A stretch of DNA of 64,000 nt, from assembly GCA_018673925.1 (NCBI GenBank), contig JABHBL010000043.1, positions 1 through 64,000 of the forward strand, in the 5' to 3' direction. The notes below the pieces were generated by a model. That model made no database searches, was not told the DNA's origin, and was given only the letters and a program-made list of their open reading frames with translations. Positions 15,218 to 24,932 of the stretch are shown here, in pieces (position 1 is the stretch's first letter; each line of letters opens with the position of its first letter). This DNA comes from Fidelibacterota bacterium (GTDB taxonomy: Bacteria > Fidelibacterota > UBA8477 > JABMPR01). Made by a program: the position numbers and the translations under genes.

Positions 15218-17380
15218 TTATAGACCTATGGTTGCAATCAGTGGTGCAATAACCAGTGATACAACCGACATTAATTTTATCAATATATTCAGTGATGGTC
15301 CTGAGGTATCCTTGAAGGGATCACCTACGGTATCACCGACAACGGCAGCTTTATGAACTTCGGAACCTTTACCATACTTAATTCCGCTAATTTCAACTCC
15401 GTCCTCTACCATTTTCTTTGCATTGTCCCAGGCACCACCAGCATTTGACTGGAAAATGGCCATAAGAACACCTGTTACTGTCACACCAGCTAATAGACCG
15501 CCTAGAGCTTCAGCACCAAATACGTATCCAACGACGACGGGTGTCAGAATGGCTAACAGACCCGGCAGCATCATTTCTTTAATAGCAGCCTCAGTGGAAA
15601 TGGTTACACATTTTCCATATTCGGCTTTTCCATCGGCGGCATCAAAAGTCTTCTGATCTTCTGAAGACATTTCTGCACCTTCCTCATACTTGTTCATCAC
15701 AACCAGGGCTGCGGCAAGTTCAGGAATGGTTTTGAACTGTCGACGTACTTCTTCGATCATGGCCATTGCAGCTCGACCAACAGCACCCATAGCCATGGAT
15801 GAAAAGACAAAGGGCAACATACCACCTACAAACAAACCAGCCATAACTGTAGGATCAGTAATACTGATATTCATGGGGTCTCCACCGCGAATAACTTCGA
15901 CTGTCGTCCGAAAGGCTGCAAAAAGAGCCAGGGCTGTCAAAGCAGCAGATCCGATTGCAAAACCTTTACCTACAGCTGCTGTGGTGTTACCTACTGCATC
16001 CAGCTTATCAGTCCGTTTGCGTACTTCTGGTGGTAATTGAGCCATTTCAGCAATACCACCGGCATTATCAGAGATAGGACCATAGGCATCGATGGCTAAT
16101 TGCATTCCAGTATTGGCAAGCATTCCAAGAGCTGCCATGGCAATACCATAGAGTCCTGCAAATTCAAAAGCTGCCATAATACTGGCTGCGATAATCAATA
16201 CGGGAATGGCTGTTGATTGCATTCCAACGCCAAGACCGGCAATCAGATTTGTGGCGGCACCAGTGGCTGACTGATTCACGATGGAGTTTACTGGACCTGT
16301 ATTGGTTCCAGTATAATGCTCAGTAATAAATCCAATCCCAAGACCAGCGGCCAGACCAATAGTACTAGCCCAAAATACACCCATACTGGTATATTCAGAA
16401 CCACCCAGGGTAAACGTAGCAGGCAGCATCATGGTGATCATGAAAAACATCACCACAACCATGATACCGGATGAACCAAATTCACCAATATTGAGACCCT
16501 TCTGCGGATCACCACCCTCTTTCACTGAGACCATAAAGGTTCCAATGATAGAGACAATGATTCCTGCTGCTGCAATGAGCAAGGGCAAAAACACAAATTC
16601 AGGGGCCAGGGCACCACTCACCATAATGGTGGCTCCCAAAACCATGGAACCAACAATTGAACCCACATAGGATTCAAAAAGATCAGCACCCATACCAGCA
16701 ACGTCACCAACGTTGTCACCAACATTATCAGCAATGGTTGCAGGATTCAGAGGATGATCCTCAGGGATACCGGCTTCAACTTTTCCAACCAGATCAGCAC
16801 CAACATCAGCAGCTTTGGTATAGATTCCGCCACCGACACGGGCAAATAAGGCAATGGAACTGGCTCCCAGTGAAAAACCTGAAAGCACAGACATCACCAT
16901 GTTTAGGTCAGTAAATATCTCGCGATAGACTAAAAATAATCCACCGAGTCCAATAACACCAAGGCCCACAACACTCAAACCCATAACAGAGCCACCAGCA
17001 AAGGCAACTCCCAGAGCTTTAGCCAGACCTGTACGGGCTGCTTGTGATGTGCGATAATTGGCTTTGGTGGCCACACGCATTCCCAGAAAGCCAGCCAGAC
17101 CTGATGCCAGGGCTCCAACAACAAATGATGCAGCTACAAGAGGACTTTTCCCCTCGCCGCTATTAGCAACACCCAATAGAATGGCCACAGCAACAATGAA
17201 GATCGCCAAAACGCGATACTCTGCTTTCAGGAAGGCCATGGCACCATCAGCAATGTGCTTGCCGATAGCTTTCATTTTATCAGAACCTTCATCCTGCTTA
17301 CTGACCCAGCCTGTTTTCCAAAACGCAAACGCCAAGGCAACAAATCCCGATACGGGGACCCAGATCATCATTTCACTCAT
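15218..17380 (-). CDS. hppA: Membrane-bound cation-pumping pyrophosphatase (K+-dependent type)
   Basis: 720 residues, about 16 transmembrane helices. The PPi-binding loop [19 protein letters not shown] and the [20 protein letters not shown] block are complete. The segment [11 protein letters not shown] has Ala where K+-independent enzymes have Lys, which marks the K+-stimulated class; these pump Na+ or H+. Choosing between the two ions needs a close look at the semiconserved gate Glu and a phylogeny. It uses the energy of pyrophosphate to charge the inner membrane. It begins 2 bases after the pth stop. Confidence 0.96.
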   Translation of the reverse strand: MSEMMIWVPVSGFVALAFAFWKTGWVSKQDEGSDKMKAIGKHIADGAMAFLKAEYRVLAIFIVAVAILLGVANSGEGKSPLVAASFVVGALASGLAGFLGMRVATKANYRTSQAARTGLAKALGVAFAGGSVMGLSVVGLGVIGLGGLFLVYREIFTDLNMVMSVLSGFSLGASSIALFARVGGGIYTKAADVGADLVGKVEAGIPEDHPLNPATIADNVGDNVGDVAGMGADLFESYVGSIVGSMVLGATIMVSGALAPEFVFLPLLIAAAGIIVSIIGTFMVSVKEGGDPQKGLNIGEFGSSGIMVVVMFFMITMMLPATFTLGGSEYTSMGVFWASTIGLAAGLGIGFITEHYTGTNTGPVNSIVNQSATGAATNLIAGLGVGMQSTAIPVLIIAASIMAAFEFAGLYGIAMAALGMLANTGMQLAIDAYGPISDNAGGIAEMAQLPPEVRKRTDKLDAVGNTTAAVGKGFAIGSAALTALALFAAFRTTVEVIRGGDPMNISITDPTVMAGLFVGGMLPFVFSSMAMGAVGRAAMAMIEEVRRQFKTIPELAAALVVMNKYEEGAEMSSEDQKTFDAADGKAEYGKCVTISTEAAIKEMMLPGLLAILTPVVVGYVFGAEALGGLLAGVTVTGVLMAIFQSNAGGAWDNAKKMVEDGVEISGIKYGKGSEVHKAAVVGDTVGDPFKDTSGPSLNILIKLMSVVSLVIAPLIATIGL

Positions 17381-17381
17381 A

Positions 17382-17981
17382 TTAATTTTCCTCCTCTAAA
17401 TCCTCAGCCTGAGCTTTGCGGGGCTTGATATTGAAGCGATTCATTGTGTTATCAATATCGTCCTTCAGCCAATATTCAAGTGCATCAGCTGCTTTACCCA
17501 ACTGCTCGGGGAGAACATTTAAATCATCTTTAGAATAATTCTCCAATACAAAATCTTCAGAAAGTCGCCGACCCTGATCTCCACCGATCCCCATACGAGT
17601 GCGGGGGAAGTTGGTTTCATTCAAGTGTTGGATGACCGATTGCATACCTCTGTGTGTTCCTGCACCACCCTGCTTACGCAGACGCAGTTCCGGGAAGAGA
17701 ATATCAAGATCATCAAAAACGATCATGCAGTCTTCTACTTCGATTTTGAAATAATCTGTCAAATGACGTACGGCCTGACCACTATTATTCATGTACGTGG
17801 TTGGCTTCATCAGGATTGCATCCCGGGTTGCGCTTTTGGCAAAGACATAATTGCCCTTGCCTGGTTTAAAGCTGACCTGCCACCGTTGGGCAAGTTCATC
17901 AATAACCATGAATCCAGCATTGTGTCGGGTTTTAACATACCGACTCCCTGGGTTTCCAAGACCAATGATTGCTCTTAACAC
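17382..17981 (-). CDS. pth: Peptidyl-tRNA hydrolase
   Basis: 199 residues. Signature motifs are [18 protein letters not shown] (catalytic H20), [13 protein letters not shown] and FDDLDI (catalytic Asp). It frees tRNA from aborted peptidyl-tRNA. The order rplY-pth downstream of prs is widespread in bacteria. It is followed directly by hppA. Confidence 0.97.
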   Translation of the reverse strand: MLRAIIGLGNPGSRYVKTRHNAGFMVIDELAQRWQVSFKPGKGNYVFAKSATRDAILMKPTTYMNNSGQAVRHLTDYFKIEVEDCMIVFDDLDILFPELRLRKQGGAGTHRGMQSVIQHLNETNFPRTRMGIGGDQGRRLSEDFVLENYSKDDLNVLPEQLGKAADALEYWLKDDIDNTMNRFNIKPRKAQAEDLEEEN

Positions 17982-18002
17982 AATACGTCTTCTTGATACC
18001 GA

Positions 18003-18683
18003 TTATTTTTCTTCGCTATCTGCTTCAGCTTCTTTTTTCTCACCGTCTTCTGATTCTGATCCTTCTTCATCCTCGAATTCCAGATCGTCTTCATCAACCT
18101 CAACAACAGGTTCTTCCATTTTCTGTGGAATAACGACTGAGATGATGGTGATATCTTCAGCGAGGAGCACTTCATAGACATCACTCTGGATGTCACTGGC
18201 GTGGATACCGTCACCGATATTTAGTTCGGATACATCGACTTCAATTGAGTCAGGCACATCTTCACCCTTACAGCGAACCACGACTTCGTGGATTGGCTGT
18301 TGGAGGACACCACCTTCCTGGACTCCGATTGCGAGACCGTTGGCAATGATAGCTACAGGAATTTCAATGATGTCACGAAGACGGACACCGAAGAAATCCA
18401 TATGCAGGATTTTGTCGGTTACTGGATGCCACTGGACATCTTTCACCATAGCTCGGCGTTGTTCGCCGTCAATAGTGATGTTAAAAATTTGTTCTCCAGA
18501 ATGCATAGCATCGCGCAGATGTGTTTCGGTCATGACATAGGACTGTGCTTCTTCACCACCAGAATAGAAATTCACGGGGACAAAGCCATTCCTGCGGAGT
18601 GCTTTTGCAGCTTTCCGACCAAATTCACTTCTCTGCTCAATCTGCAATTCGAAACGTTCTTTTGTTTTTTTTGCTTGAGCCAT
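18003..18683 (-). CDS. rplY: 50S ribosomal protein L25 (CTC/TL5 long form) with acidic tail
   Basis: 226 residues: an N-terminal 5S-rRNA-binding L25 domain (about 8-98, RSEFGRKAAKALRRNGFVPVNFYSGG) plus the beta-barrel domain of the CTC/TL5 form (about 99-190). The last 35 residues are an acidic tail (EVDEDDLEFEDEEGSESEDG). It binds 5S rRNA. It is 24 bases downstream of prs and 21 upstream of pth. Confidence 0.95.
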   Translation of the reverse strand: MAQAKKTKERFELQIEQRSEFGRKAAKALRRNGFVPVNFYSGGEEAQSYVMTETHLRDAMHSGEQIFNITIDGEQRRAMVKDVQWHPVTDKILHMDFFGVRLRDIIEIPVAIIANGLAIGVQEGGVLQQPIHEVVVRCKGEDVPDSIEVDVSELNIGDGIHASDIQSDVYEVLLAEDITIISVVIPQKMEEPVVEVDEDDLEFEDEEGSESEDGEKKEAEADSEEK

Positions 18684-18707
18684 TTTTACTTCCTTTATCT
18701 CTTTTTA

Positions 18708-19640
18708 CTAAACATCAAATAAAACACTGATTGATTCTTCGTTATGAATCCTCTGTATCGCCTCACCAAACACTGGAGCCACACTAATGGACTTCAGTTT
18801 TTCTATACGCTTTTTGGGATCGATATTGATAGTGTCCGTTACCAGGATACGATCAATGGGCGCCTTACTTAAGCGTCTGATGGCTGGGCCCGAAAGAACA
18901 CCATGTGTCACTGCAGCATTCACTGAAAGTGCTCCCATGGCGCGAGCCTTTTTTGCCGCTGCAACCATGGTCCCGGCTGTATCCACCATATCATCCATGA
19001 TGAGTACATTTTTAGCACCGACCTTACCAATCAAATGCATGACCTCAGCCTTGTTGTGTTCTGGTCGACGTTTGTCAATAATCGCCAGGCTGGCATCGAG
19101 TAGTTTTGCATAGGAGCGTGACATGGGTACAGAACCAATATCTGGTGCCAATACCACCATATTATCCAGACCAAGATCCTTAATCGCGCCAACTAAAACC
19201 TTTTTGGAATAGAGGTGATCAAAAGGGATGTTGAAATAGCCCTGGATCTGACTACTGTGTAAATCCATCGAGACCACACGGTCTGCTCCCGCAGTTTGAA
19301 TGAGATCAGCAAACAATTTGGCGCTGATGGGAACACGCGGCTGATCTTTACGATCCTGTCTCGCATAACCATAATATGGGATCACAGCAGTGACGCGTCG
19401 AGCAGATGCCCGCTTGGCTGCATCCATCATTAACAACAACTCAATCATGTTGGTATCTGGCGGATTGGTGCTTTGAATAATGAAGACATCCTCACCGCGA
19501 ATATTCTCATCAAAGCGAATCCACAACTCACCATCACTAAATGGCTTGATTGTCATTTTCCCTAATTCAATATCCAGATACTTGGCGACAGCCTGTCCAA
19601 ACGCTGGGTTTGACCGGCCACAAAAAAATTTTGGTTTCAT
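18708..19640 (-). CDS. prs: Ribose-phosphate pyrophosphokinase
   Basis: 310 residues, standard class I PRPP synthetase. Motifs: FCGRSNPAFGQ at the start (FxGxxNPxLA-like), the ATP flexible loop YGYARQDRKDQPR, MDLHSSQIQGYF, and the PRPP-binding loop LIMDDMVDTAGT. It makes PRPP for nucleotide, His and Trp synthesis. Lies between tRNA-Gln and rplY in the conserved ispE-tRNA-prs-rplY-pth arrangement. Confidence 0.98.
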   Translation of the reverse strand: MKPKFFCGRSNPAFGQAVAKYLDIELGKMTIKPFSDGELWIRFDENIRGEDVFIIQSTNPPDTNMIELLLMMDAAKRASARRVTAVIPYYGYARQDRKDQPRVPISAKLFADLIQTAGADRVVSMDLHSSQIQGYFNIPFDHLYSKKVLVGAIKDLGLDNMVVLAPDIGSVPMSRSYAKLLDASLAIIDKRRPEHNKAEVMHLIGKVGAKNVLIMDDMVDTAGTMVAAAKKARAMGALSVNAAVTHGVLSGPAIRRLSKAPIDRILVTDTINIDPKKRIEKLKSISVAPVFGEAIQRIHNEESISVLFDV

Positions 19641-19750
19641 TCGCTCGATTTCCGTTTGTTGGTTTGCGTTTTGGGTAAGTAACTATCCAAGTCGTCCCAG
19701 TTCTGACTTTTGTCAGAGACCAGGTACATGTTGACTTGAAATAGAAAGTG

Positions 19751-19821
19751 TTCCGGGAGGAGGATTCGAACCCCCATATTCGGCACCAAAAGCCGAGGTC
19801 CTACCATTGAACGATCCCGGA
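19751..19821 (-). tRNA. tRNA-Gln (anticodon UUG)
   Basis: The minus strand folds as a full cloverleaf: acceptor TCCGGGA/TCCCGGA with discriminator A, D arm with TTCAATGGTAGGA, anticodon stem TCGGC/GCCGA around TTTTGGT (anticodon TTG), and T arm GGGGG-TTCGAAT-CCTCC. The 3' CCA is not encoded. It sits between ispE and prs, a conserved position. Confidence 0.96.
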
Positions 19822-19830
19822 AGGCAATAT

Positions 19831-20673
19831 TTAGATGACGGGGAGGGTGATCTGGGTATGGTAACGGTTTATAAAAAACAATTGAGCAGCCTTTGCTTGA
19901 TCAAGGTTGTCAAAGATGCCATACACAGTCGAGCCACTTCCCGACAAACTGGCAAAATATGCTCCCTGATTCAGGAGCTCGCTTTTAAGCGCGCCAATTT
20001 CTGGATGTATATGAAAAACTACAGATTCAAATTCGTTATCAAAAAACCGTACCAGTGTTGCCTTCTCTAAAAGGCGGCCAAAAGTAAACGGAGCTTTAGG
20101 GGGTGTCAATGGTATTTTTAGTGCTTCAAATGCCTGTTTTGTAGAGACATGAATAGGTGGAATAATGAGCAGGATGAAGCCCTCAAAGCCCAACTTCAGC
20201 TTCTCCAGTTTCTCTCCAACACCTTGACCATGCTGTAGGCCCCCCTCAATAAAGAAAGGCACATCAGCACCTAACTCCAAAGCCAGCTCCAGCAAACGTT
20301 GCGTAGACAGTGGCACATGAGCAATACGATTCAAGCCCTTGAGTACAGCAGCTCCATCTGCGCTACCCCCACCTATCCCGGAGCCAGGTGGAACTTTTTT
20401 CTCCAATAATATCTTTACAGGAAGTACCTCACCAGTGGCTTCTCTGAATAGTTGCTCGGCATGGCGACAAATGTTGTTCCCGCCATCGTCAAAGCTCAGA
20501 CCAGTCATGGTAAAGCTAAATTCACTTGATGGCTCAAAATGGAGGATATCTCCCCAGTCCAACTCTTGAAATACGGTATCCAAATTGTGATATCCGTCAG
20601 GACGTTTGCCTGTGATACGTAGAGCCAGATTCACCTTAGTATGAGCTTCAATTGAAAAGGGTAAAAAGGTCAT
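19831..20673 (-). CDS. ispE: 4-diphosphocytidyl-2-C-methyl-D-erythritol kinase
   Basis: 280 residues of the GHMP kinase fold. Motifs: AHTKVNLALRITGKRPDGYHNL (substrate/ATP side), the ATP loop PPGSGIGGGSADGAAVL, and the C-terminal ASLSGSGSTVYGIF. It phosphorylates CDP-methylerythritol in the MEP isoprenoid route. ispF at 32634-33128 is a second enzyme of the same route, which makes the HMG-CoA-reductase homologue at 53112 noteworthy. Confidence 0.97.
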   Translation of the reverse strand: MTFLPFSIEAHTKVNLALRITGKRPDGYHNLDTVFQELDWGDILHFEPSSEFSFTMTGLSFDDGGNNICRHAEQLFREATGEVLPVKILLEKKVPPGSGIGGGSADGAAVLKGLNRIAHVPLSTQRLLELALELGADVPFFIEGGLQHGQGVGEKLEKLKLGFEGFILLIIPPIHVSTKQAFEALKIPLTPPKAPFTFGRLLEKATLVRFFDNEFESVVFHIHPEIGALKSELLNQGAYFASLSGSGSTVYGIFDNLDQAKAAQLFFINRYHTQITLPVI

Positions 20674-20794
20674 GCGCCAAATTTGGTTTTGGATTTTAGA
20701 AACACTACCCTTTTATCGTCTATATGTCCCTGTACTGTTTTATACAAACGTTCCTTCTAAGATTGGAGGGTGTCCATTCTTGAGCCAGGGCAAA

Positions 20795-23032
20795 CTATTG
20801 ACCCAGTATCCCATTATTCAAGGTCAAGGATATAAATCCGCTCCTGCCAGGCCGATAAACATCACCCCAATCGAGATGCTCATAATAAAGCTGGTTGGTC
20901 AAATTGTTTACACCAAGATTCAGTTTCAACCCAGATAGAACGTCAACCTCACCCTTGAGGTTAATAACTAAAAATGCAGGCGTCGAATTCTCACCACTCA
21001 CTATTGAGTTGTCTGTCTGTGCAGCAGCAGCGCGGGTGTCCAGCTGAAGCCAAAAACGTTTATCCTCATAAGTCAACGAACCATGAAACTCCAATGGAGG
21101 AATGAGGGGAAGGCAGTCATCATAATCGTCCAGTCGACTCTTTTCATAGTTCACACCACCCTGAAACATGAAGTGACTGGAAAGCCGATGCAAAACAGAC
21201 CATTCTAGACCAAAAATTCGAGCTGCACCACCATCAATATATTTCTTCCAACCATTAGCATAGCTAAAGGCATCTTCACTCATGACCTGGCCAAAGATAT
21301 AGTGGTTAAATTTGTAAAAATACAGATTTAAACTCATGCGTCCCTGGGAAGATGTCAGGCTATTCTGCCATTCAACCTGCCGACTGGTTTCAATGGGCAA
21401 ATCTGGGTTTCCAAGATACAGATATCCATCGACTGGATTGTACAGATAATATCCATAAGCCTCAGAAACAGTGGGCATGCGCTGGCCTGAAGCAAATGAC
21501 AATAATGAGTTCCAATTATCCGTCATATTATAAGAGAGATGGGCATTGGCACTTAGTAGATGGTCTAGTCTTTCCAGGTCATTATCGGGGTAAAATATAT
21601 GCAGCTCATCTTGACCCATTTCATTGGTTGCCATAGAATGGAATAAATCATATCGCATAGACAGATTGATGTTCATATCAGGCTTAATTATAGACTGATA
21701 TTCCACGAACTGACCCATGTTCCAGCGTTCTACTCCAGGCCAGGTTACCATTTCCATAGGACTTGAATCCTGGGGATACATGACCATATCGGCATAGCTG
21801 GAGGTCCAATAAAAATCACTTTTTAATTTGAGCAAACTTTGAGCACTTTTCCCAAGAAGTAGGTCAATAAAGGAACCTGCTGTTCGGGTAAATCCTGGCA
21901 TATCCATATGCATGTCCATGAAAAGAACGTCACGTTTGCTGTCATCCATCCAGTGATCAATGGCATTACCATAGACCTTCCACTCCGCATTTAAAAGATG
22001 AGGACTAATTCCTTTGGTCCTAAGAGTAAGACCTAACATTCTCAGGCGGGCATACCCAACATCCATAGGCAAGGCTGAATAACCCACATCGTAGGCATCA
22101 TCACTAACCAACTCGAACAGGAGTTGGCTTTTCTGGTTAAGACGTTTCTTATACCCAAAATTCAGGTTCATTTTTTCAAAACCCGTAAAAGCTATAATCT
22201 GTTTATCAGCCGCAGTATAATCCCCCGCTTTTCGGTAGGCCCCGCTTAATGATAATCCACTCCCTGGAGTTTTCCTTTTCCACGAAAAAGAGAACTTACG
22301 TTCTTCTGATCCTGAGTCAAAACCACCTTTGATATGCCATTGCCACAATTTCTTTAGGGCATACTCAGGCTGATTCATGGTCAAGTTCAAGGATCCACCA
22401 ACAGTGGAGCCATTTTGAATGGATAGTGCACCTTTTCCGATTTCAATGGAATTGAGTGCATCGGCCTCGACATAGGAAGTGATAGGATCCATGCGATCTG
22501 TACAAGCACCAAAACTTTTCATACCATTTATAGTAACATTCATCCGCCCCCCGGACATGCCACGTATACTTGGTTCCTGGGCATAACTCCCCCTGGCGAT
22601 CAAGCTGACTCCTTCTATCATTGAAATCAAATTCTCTGTAGTTGATAGATTGGTCTGCTGGAGATGTCCCAGCATATGCCCTGAGGTTTTTTCCCCTTGA
22701 ACCGTGACGAAATGCTTGGATTCAATGGTAACCGGCTCCAATTCAAATGTGAGGTCGATAGTTTGCCCGGCAATAACGGAAACAGGGTGTGTAACTGGGG
22801 CATACCCAATCATAGAGCAGGAGAGAATGTAGTTACCCTCGGCTAGCATGATGAAGAATAGCCCATCCAGGTCAGCCGCGGTTCCCAGATTCGAGTCCTG
22901 AACCATAATGTTTGCACCAACGAGAGGCAAGCCAGTCGAATGATCTGTCGCTTTTCCTCCAACCATCCCGGTCTGGGCGACAAGATTGCCGCCCAGGATC
23001 AGGATAATGAAGGATTTAGAAATTAACTGCAT
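20795..23032 (-). CDS. TonB-dependent receptor, OprC/NosA-like (probable copper receptor)
   Basis: 745 residues. Signal peptide 1-19, carboxypeptidase-regulatory fold (about 24-105), plug (about 115-215) with EPSIRGMSGGRMNVTINGMK and the CTDRMDPITSYVE segment, which resembles the conserved Cys/Met-Asp-Pro region of OprC/NosA copper receptors, then the barrel. The barrel has unusual Met clusters (LFMDMHMDMPGF, ADMVMYP, PMEMV), fitting Cu(I) or Cu(II) ligands. It ends the leftward nos locus and overlaps the FixH-like lipoprotein gene by 17 bases, so it likely brings copper across the outer membrane for NosZ. Ligand inferred from context and Met content. Confidence 0.82.
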   Translation of the reverse strand: MQLISKSFIILILGGNLVAQTGMVGGKATDHSTGLPLVGANIMVQDSNLGTAADLDGLFFIMLAEGNYILSCSMIGYAPVTHPVSVIAGQTIDLTFELEPVTIESKHFVTVQGEKTSGHMLGHLQQTNLSTTENLISMIEGVSLIARGSYAQEPSIRGMSGGRMNVTINGMKSFGACTDRMDPITSYVEADALNSIEIGKGALSIQNGSTVGGSLNLTMNQPEYALKKLWQWHIKGGFDSGSEERKFSFSWKRKTPGSGLSLSGAYRKAGDYTAADKQIIAFTGFEKMNLNFGYKKRLNQKSQLLFELVSDDAYDVGYSALPMDVGYARLRMLGLTLRTKGISPHLLNAEWKVYGNAIDHWMDDSKRDVLFMDMHMDMPGFTRTAGSFIDLLLGKSAQSLLKLKSDFYWTSSYADMVMYPQDSSPMEMVTWPGVERWNMGQFVEYQSIIKPDMNINLSMRYDLFHSMATNEMGQDELHIFYPDNDLERLDHLLSANAHLSYNMTDNWNSLLSFASGQRMPTVSEAYGYYLYNPVDGYLYLGNPDLPIETSRQVEWQNSLTSSQGRMSLNLYFYKFNHYIFGQVMSEDAFSYANGWKKYIDGGAARIFGLEWSVLHRLSSHFMFQGGVNYEKSRLDDYDDCLPLIPPLEFHGSLTYEDKRFWLQLDTRAAAAQTDNSIVSGENSTPAFLVINLKGEVDVLSGLKLNLGVNNLTNQLYYEHLDWGDVYRPGRSGFISLTLNNGILGQ

Positions 23033-23822
23033 ACTGAACCGTACCCAGCTCCTCAGCCCCCTGGGAAATTGTAAAGTCGATAGTCCAATAGCCAGTCATG
23101 CTAAAGGCAACACCACCTTCATACTTGCCATTTTCTGTGTAGACTGGATCAACATTTCCTTCAGAACCATGACCCATGTCGGGCATTTGAGGATTAATTG
23201 AAACAGTCAAATTGGCTACCTCGGGGAAACTCATCATGGTCTGCTTTTTGTGAATCGTCAGGACCAGATCATTTAAACCAACTTTTGGATCTTCCAGCCC
23301 ATTGAGCGTGACGATATAAATCACCTGATTTGAATCAGCATCCACGAAGACCAAATTCTTCTTCATGTCAGTTTCCTGGACTGTGAGATTTTCAAAAACA
23401 ACTATATGCGATGTGTTGGCATCCTGATTCTCAACGAAGACGGTATCATCCCAGGTCCCCATCATACCACTCGCCATGATGAAGACGACTTCACTTTCGA
23501 ATAGTCCATCAGAATTGGATGTACCTTCTGGTCCAGCAACTGGACAAGAGTGATTCATGGTCTCCATATGCATGATTGGTTTTTGTGTGATTTGTGCATC
23601 AGTAACTTGATCTTCGGATGCATCAGTCAATTCAAAATAAAGTTTATTTAAACCGACCTTTAGTTCCTCATCGGAATACAGATCGACAGTTAGTCCATTA
23701 TCTATGGCACTACCAATGAGGACCAGATCCTCCGTAGCATCTATATCTTTCTCGCTATCTTCACACCCCAGGATCATAAATAATGATCCCACCAGCGCGA
23801 TAAGCAATATACGCAGCTTCAT
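23016..23822 (-). CDS. Lipoprotein with two FixH/YtkA-like domains, Met/His-rich
   Basis: 268 residues. Signal peptide with lipobox MILGC (Cys20). Two similar beta domains follow: each has a V-G-L-N-(K/D)-L strand (about residues 55 and 186), then a Met/His patch (PIMHMETMNHSCP in the first, NPQMPDMGHGSEG in the second) and a G-x-W strand near the end (GMMGTWDDT, MTGYWTIDF). The shape recalls FixH/YtkA periplasmic domains; Met/His patches suggest copper binding. I chose ATG 23822, with an excellent GGAGG ribosome site, over 23900. It is translationally coupled to the copper receptor. Copper handling is inferred. Confidence 0.65.
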   Translation of the reverse strand: MKLRILLIALVGSLFMILGCEDSEKDIDATEDLVLIGSAIDNGLTVDLYSDEELKVGLNKLYFELTDASEDQVTDAQITQKPIMHMETMNHSCPVAGPEGTSNSDGLFESEVVFIMASGMMGTWDDTVFVENQDANTSHIVVFENLTVQETDMKKNLVFVDADSNQVIYIVTLNGLEDPKVGLNDLVLTIHKKQTMMSFPEVANLTVSINPQMPDMGHGSEGNVDPVYTENGKYEGGVAFSMTGYWTIDFTISQGAEELGTVQYAVNF

Positions 23823-23877
23823 TTTACCTCCTGCAAATTGTGTTAATATTTTTTCTTCAACTGGTTCAAAGAACCTA

Positions 23878-24264
23878 TTAACACTCGGGAGGTTGGCCAA
23901 CTTTCTCTAAAATTATGTTTGTATAGGGGATGTTTTTTGTGAGGAATAATTCTGAATATTTGAAGCTGAGCGGTGTGCTGGCTTCAATGGAAAAGTGGGG
24001 ATCTATTCCCAGGTTTACTACGACAATATTTGAACCTGCTTGAGTGGTTTCAGGAGCAGCCTGCTTGGTAACTTGTTTCGCAAGGTAACATTTCCCATTA
24101 CACTCCAATTCAACAACAGCGACGTTCTCGCATTTTTCTGCAACAATCCGCTTATAGTCAATAGCGTATTCTATGAGGGGCAGGAAAACAGAACTTAAAC
24201 CAATGCAGTATGCAACCAGTACAAAGAGGGTTAGATATGTTGTCAGTGGTTTATTCTGTTTCAT
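23878..24264 (-). CDS. Small membrane-anchored protein with CNGKCYL motif
   Basis: 128 residues. One N-terminal transmembrane helix (about 9-32), then C-E-N ... E-L-E-C-N-G-K-C-Y-L-A-K at about 45-65, a three/four-Cys cluster on the periplasmic side. Small proteins with CNGKCYL-type motifs recur in FCB genomes, but I do not know a proven role. Two Cys separated by three residues could bind Cu(I) or form a redox pair. It lies between the fasciclin lipoprotein and the FixH-like lipoprotein in the nos/copper locus. Confidence 0.6.
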   Translation of the reverse strand: MKQNKPLTTYLTLFVLVAYCIGLSSVFLPLIEYAIDYKRIVAEKCENVAVVELECNGKCYLAKQVTKQAAPETTQAGSNIVVVNLGIDPHFSIEASTPLSFKYSELFLTKNIPYTNIILEKVGQPPEC

Positions 24265-24279
24265 TGTCCGGAAATCCCC

Positions 24280-24305
24280 GAGCCACAGTGTTCTGACTGT
24301 GGCTC
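24280..24305 (-). repeat. Perfect 10-bp intercistronic hairpin in the nos locus
   Basis: GAGCCACAGT (24280-24289) and ACTGTGGCTC (24296-24305) pair perfectly across a 6-base loop in the 67-bp gap after the fasciclin gene. There is no U tract on the minus strand, so it is more likely an mRNA stabiliser or processing site than a terminator. Confidence 0.6.
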
Positions 24306-24331
24306 AGGTTTGCCTTAAGTTTTTGTAAACT

Positions 24332-24889
24332 TTATCCGGCGGCGATCAAAAAGACATCGTCGATAACATGAACGACGCCATTTACAGCATCCACAGTACC
24401 CAGGATTTTACTTCCATTGACGAAAGTGCCTTCTTCAGTCACCTTCACATCAACATAATGACCGGTGGCCATATACAGTTGATCACCATCCTTCAAGCCA
24501 TCGCCTGCATAGGTACCTGGAGAAGCATGAGAAGTTATAATGGCGGCCAGTTTTGATTTGTTTTCTGGTTTCAACAAGGTTTCCAAGGTGCCTTCTGGAA
24601 GCTTGTCAAAAGCGGCATTTGTGGGAGCAAAGACCGTCAGTGGACCAGCCCCGACCAGCACATTCTCAAGTTGAGTTGCCACGACCCCTGCCACCAGAGT
24701 GGTATGATCAGGACTACCCAGAGCTATCTGGAGAATGTTTGGATCGGAGACATCATCTTTGACGCCTGCCTGGTTATGATCTTTAGCGAAACTCTCAGTT
24801 TTCGCTGTTGCAGTATCTTCGCTCGTTGAACAGGCAAAAAAGACCATCACAACAAGACTTAATACCAGCATGATTTTTACGTTTTTCAT
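24332..24889 (-). CDS. Fasciclin (FAS1) domain lipoprotein
   Basis: 185 residues. Lipobox VFFAC (Cys20). One FAS1 domain covers about 48-183, with the H1 motif TVFAPTNAAFDKLP and the H2-like NGVVHVIDDVFL. FAS1 domains mediate adhesion or small-molecule binding; inside the nos locus it may serve the periplasmic copper or redox apparatus, but that is only positional. Starts 44 bases after the Rrf2 gene; ribosome site AGGAGG is just before the ATG. Confidence 0.88.
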   Translation of the reverse strand: MKNVKIMLVLSLVVMVFFACSTSEDTATAKTESFAKDHNQAGVKDDVSDPNILQIALGSPDHTTLVAGVVATQLENVLVGAGPLTVFAPTNAAFDKLPEGTLETLLKPENKSKLAAIITSHASPGTYAGDGLKDGDQLYMATGHYVDVKVTEEGTFVNGSKILGTVDAVNGVVHVIDDVFLIAAG

Positions 24890-24932
24890 TTTATTCCTCC
24901 TACTTGATTAATGTTTCTAACACTACAGATAT

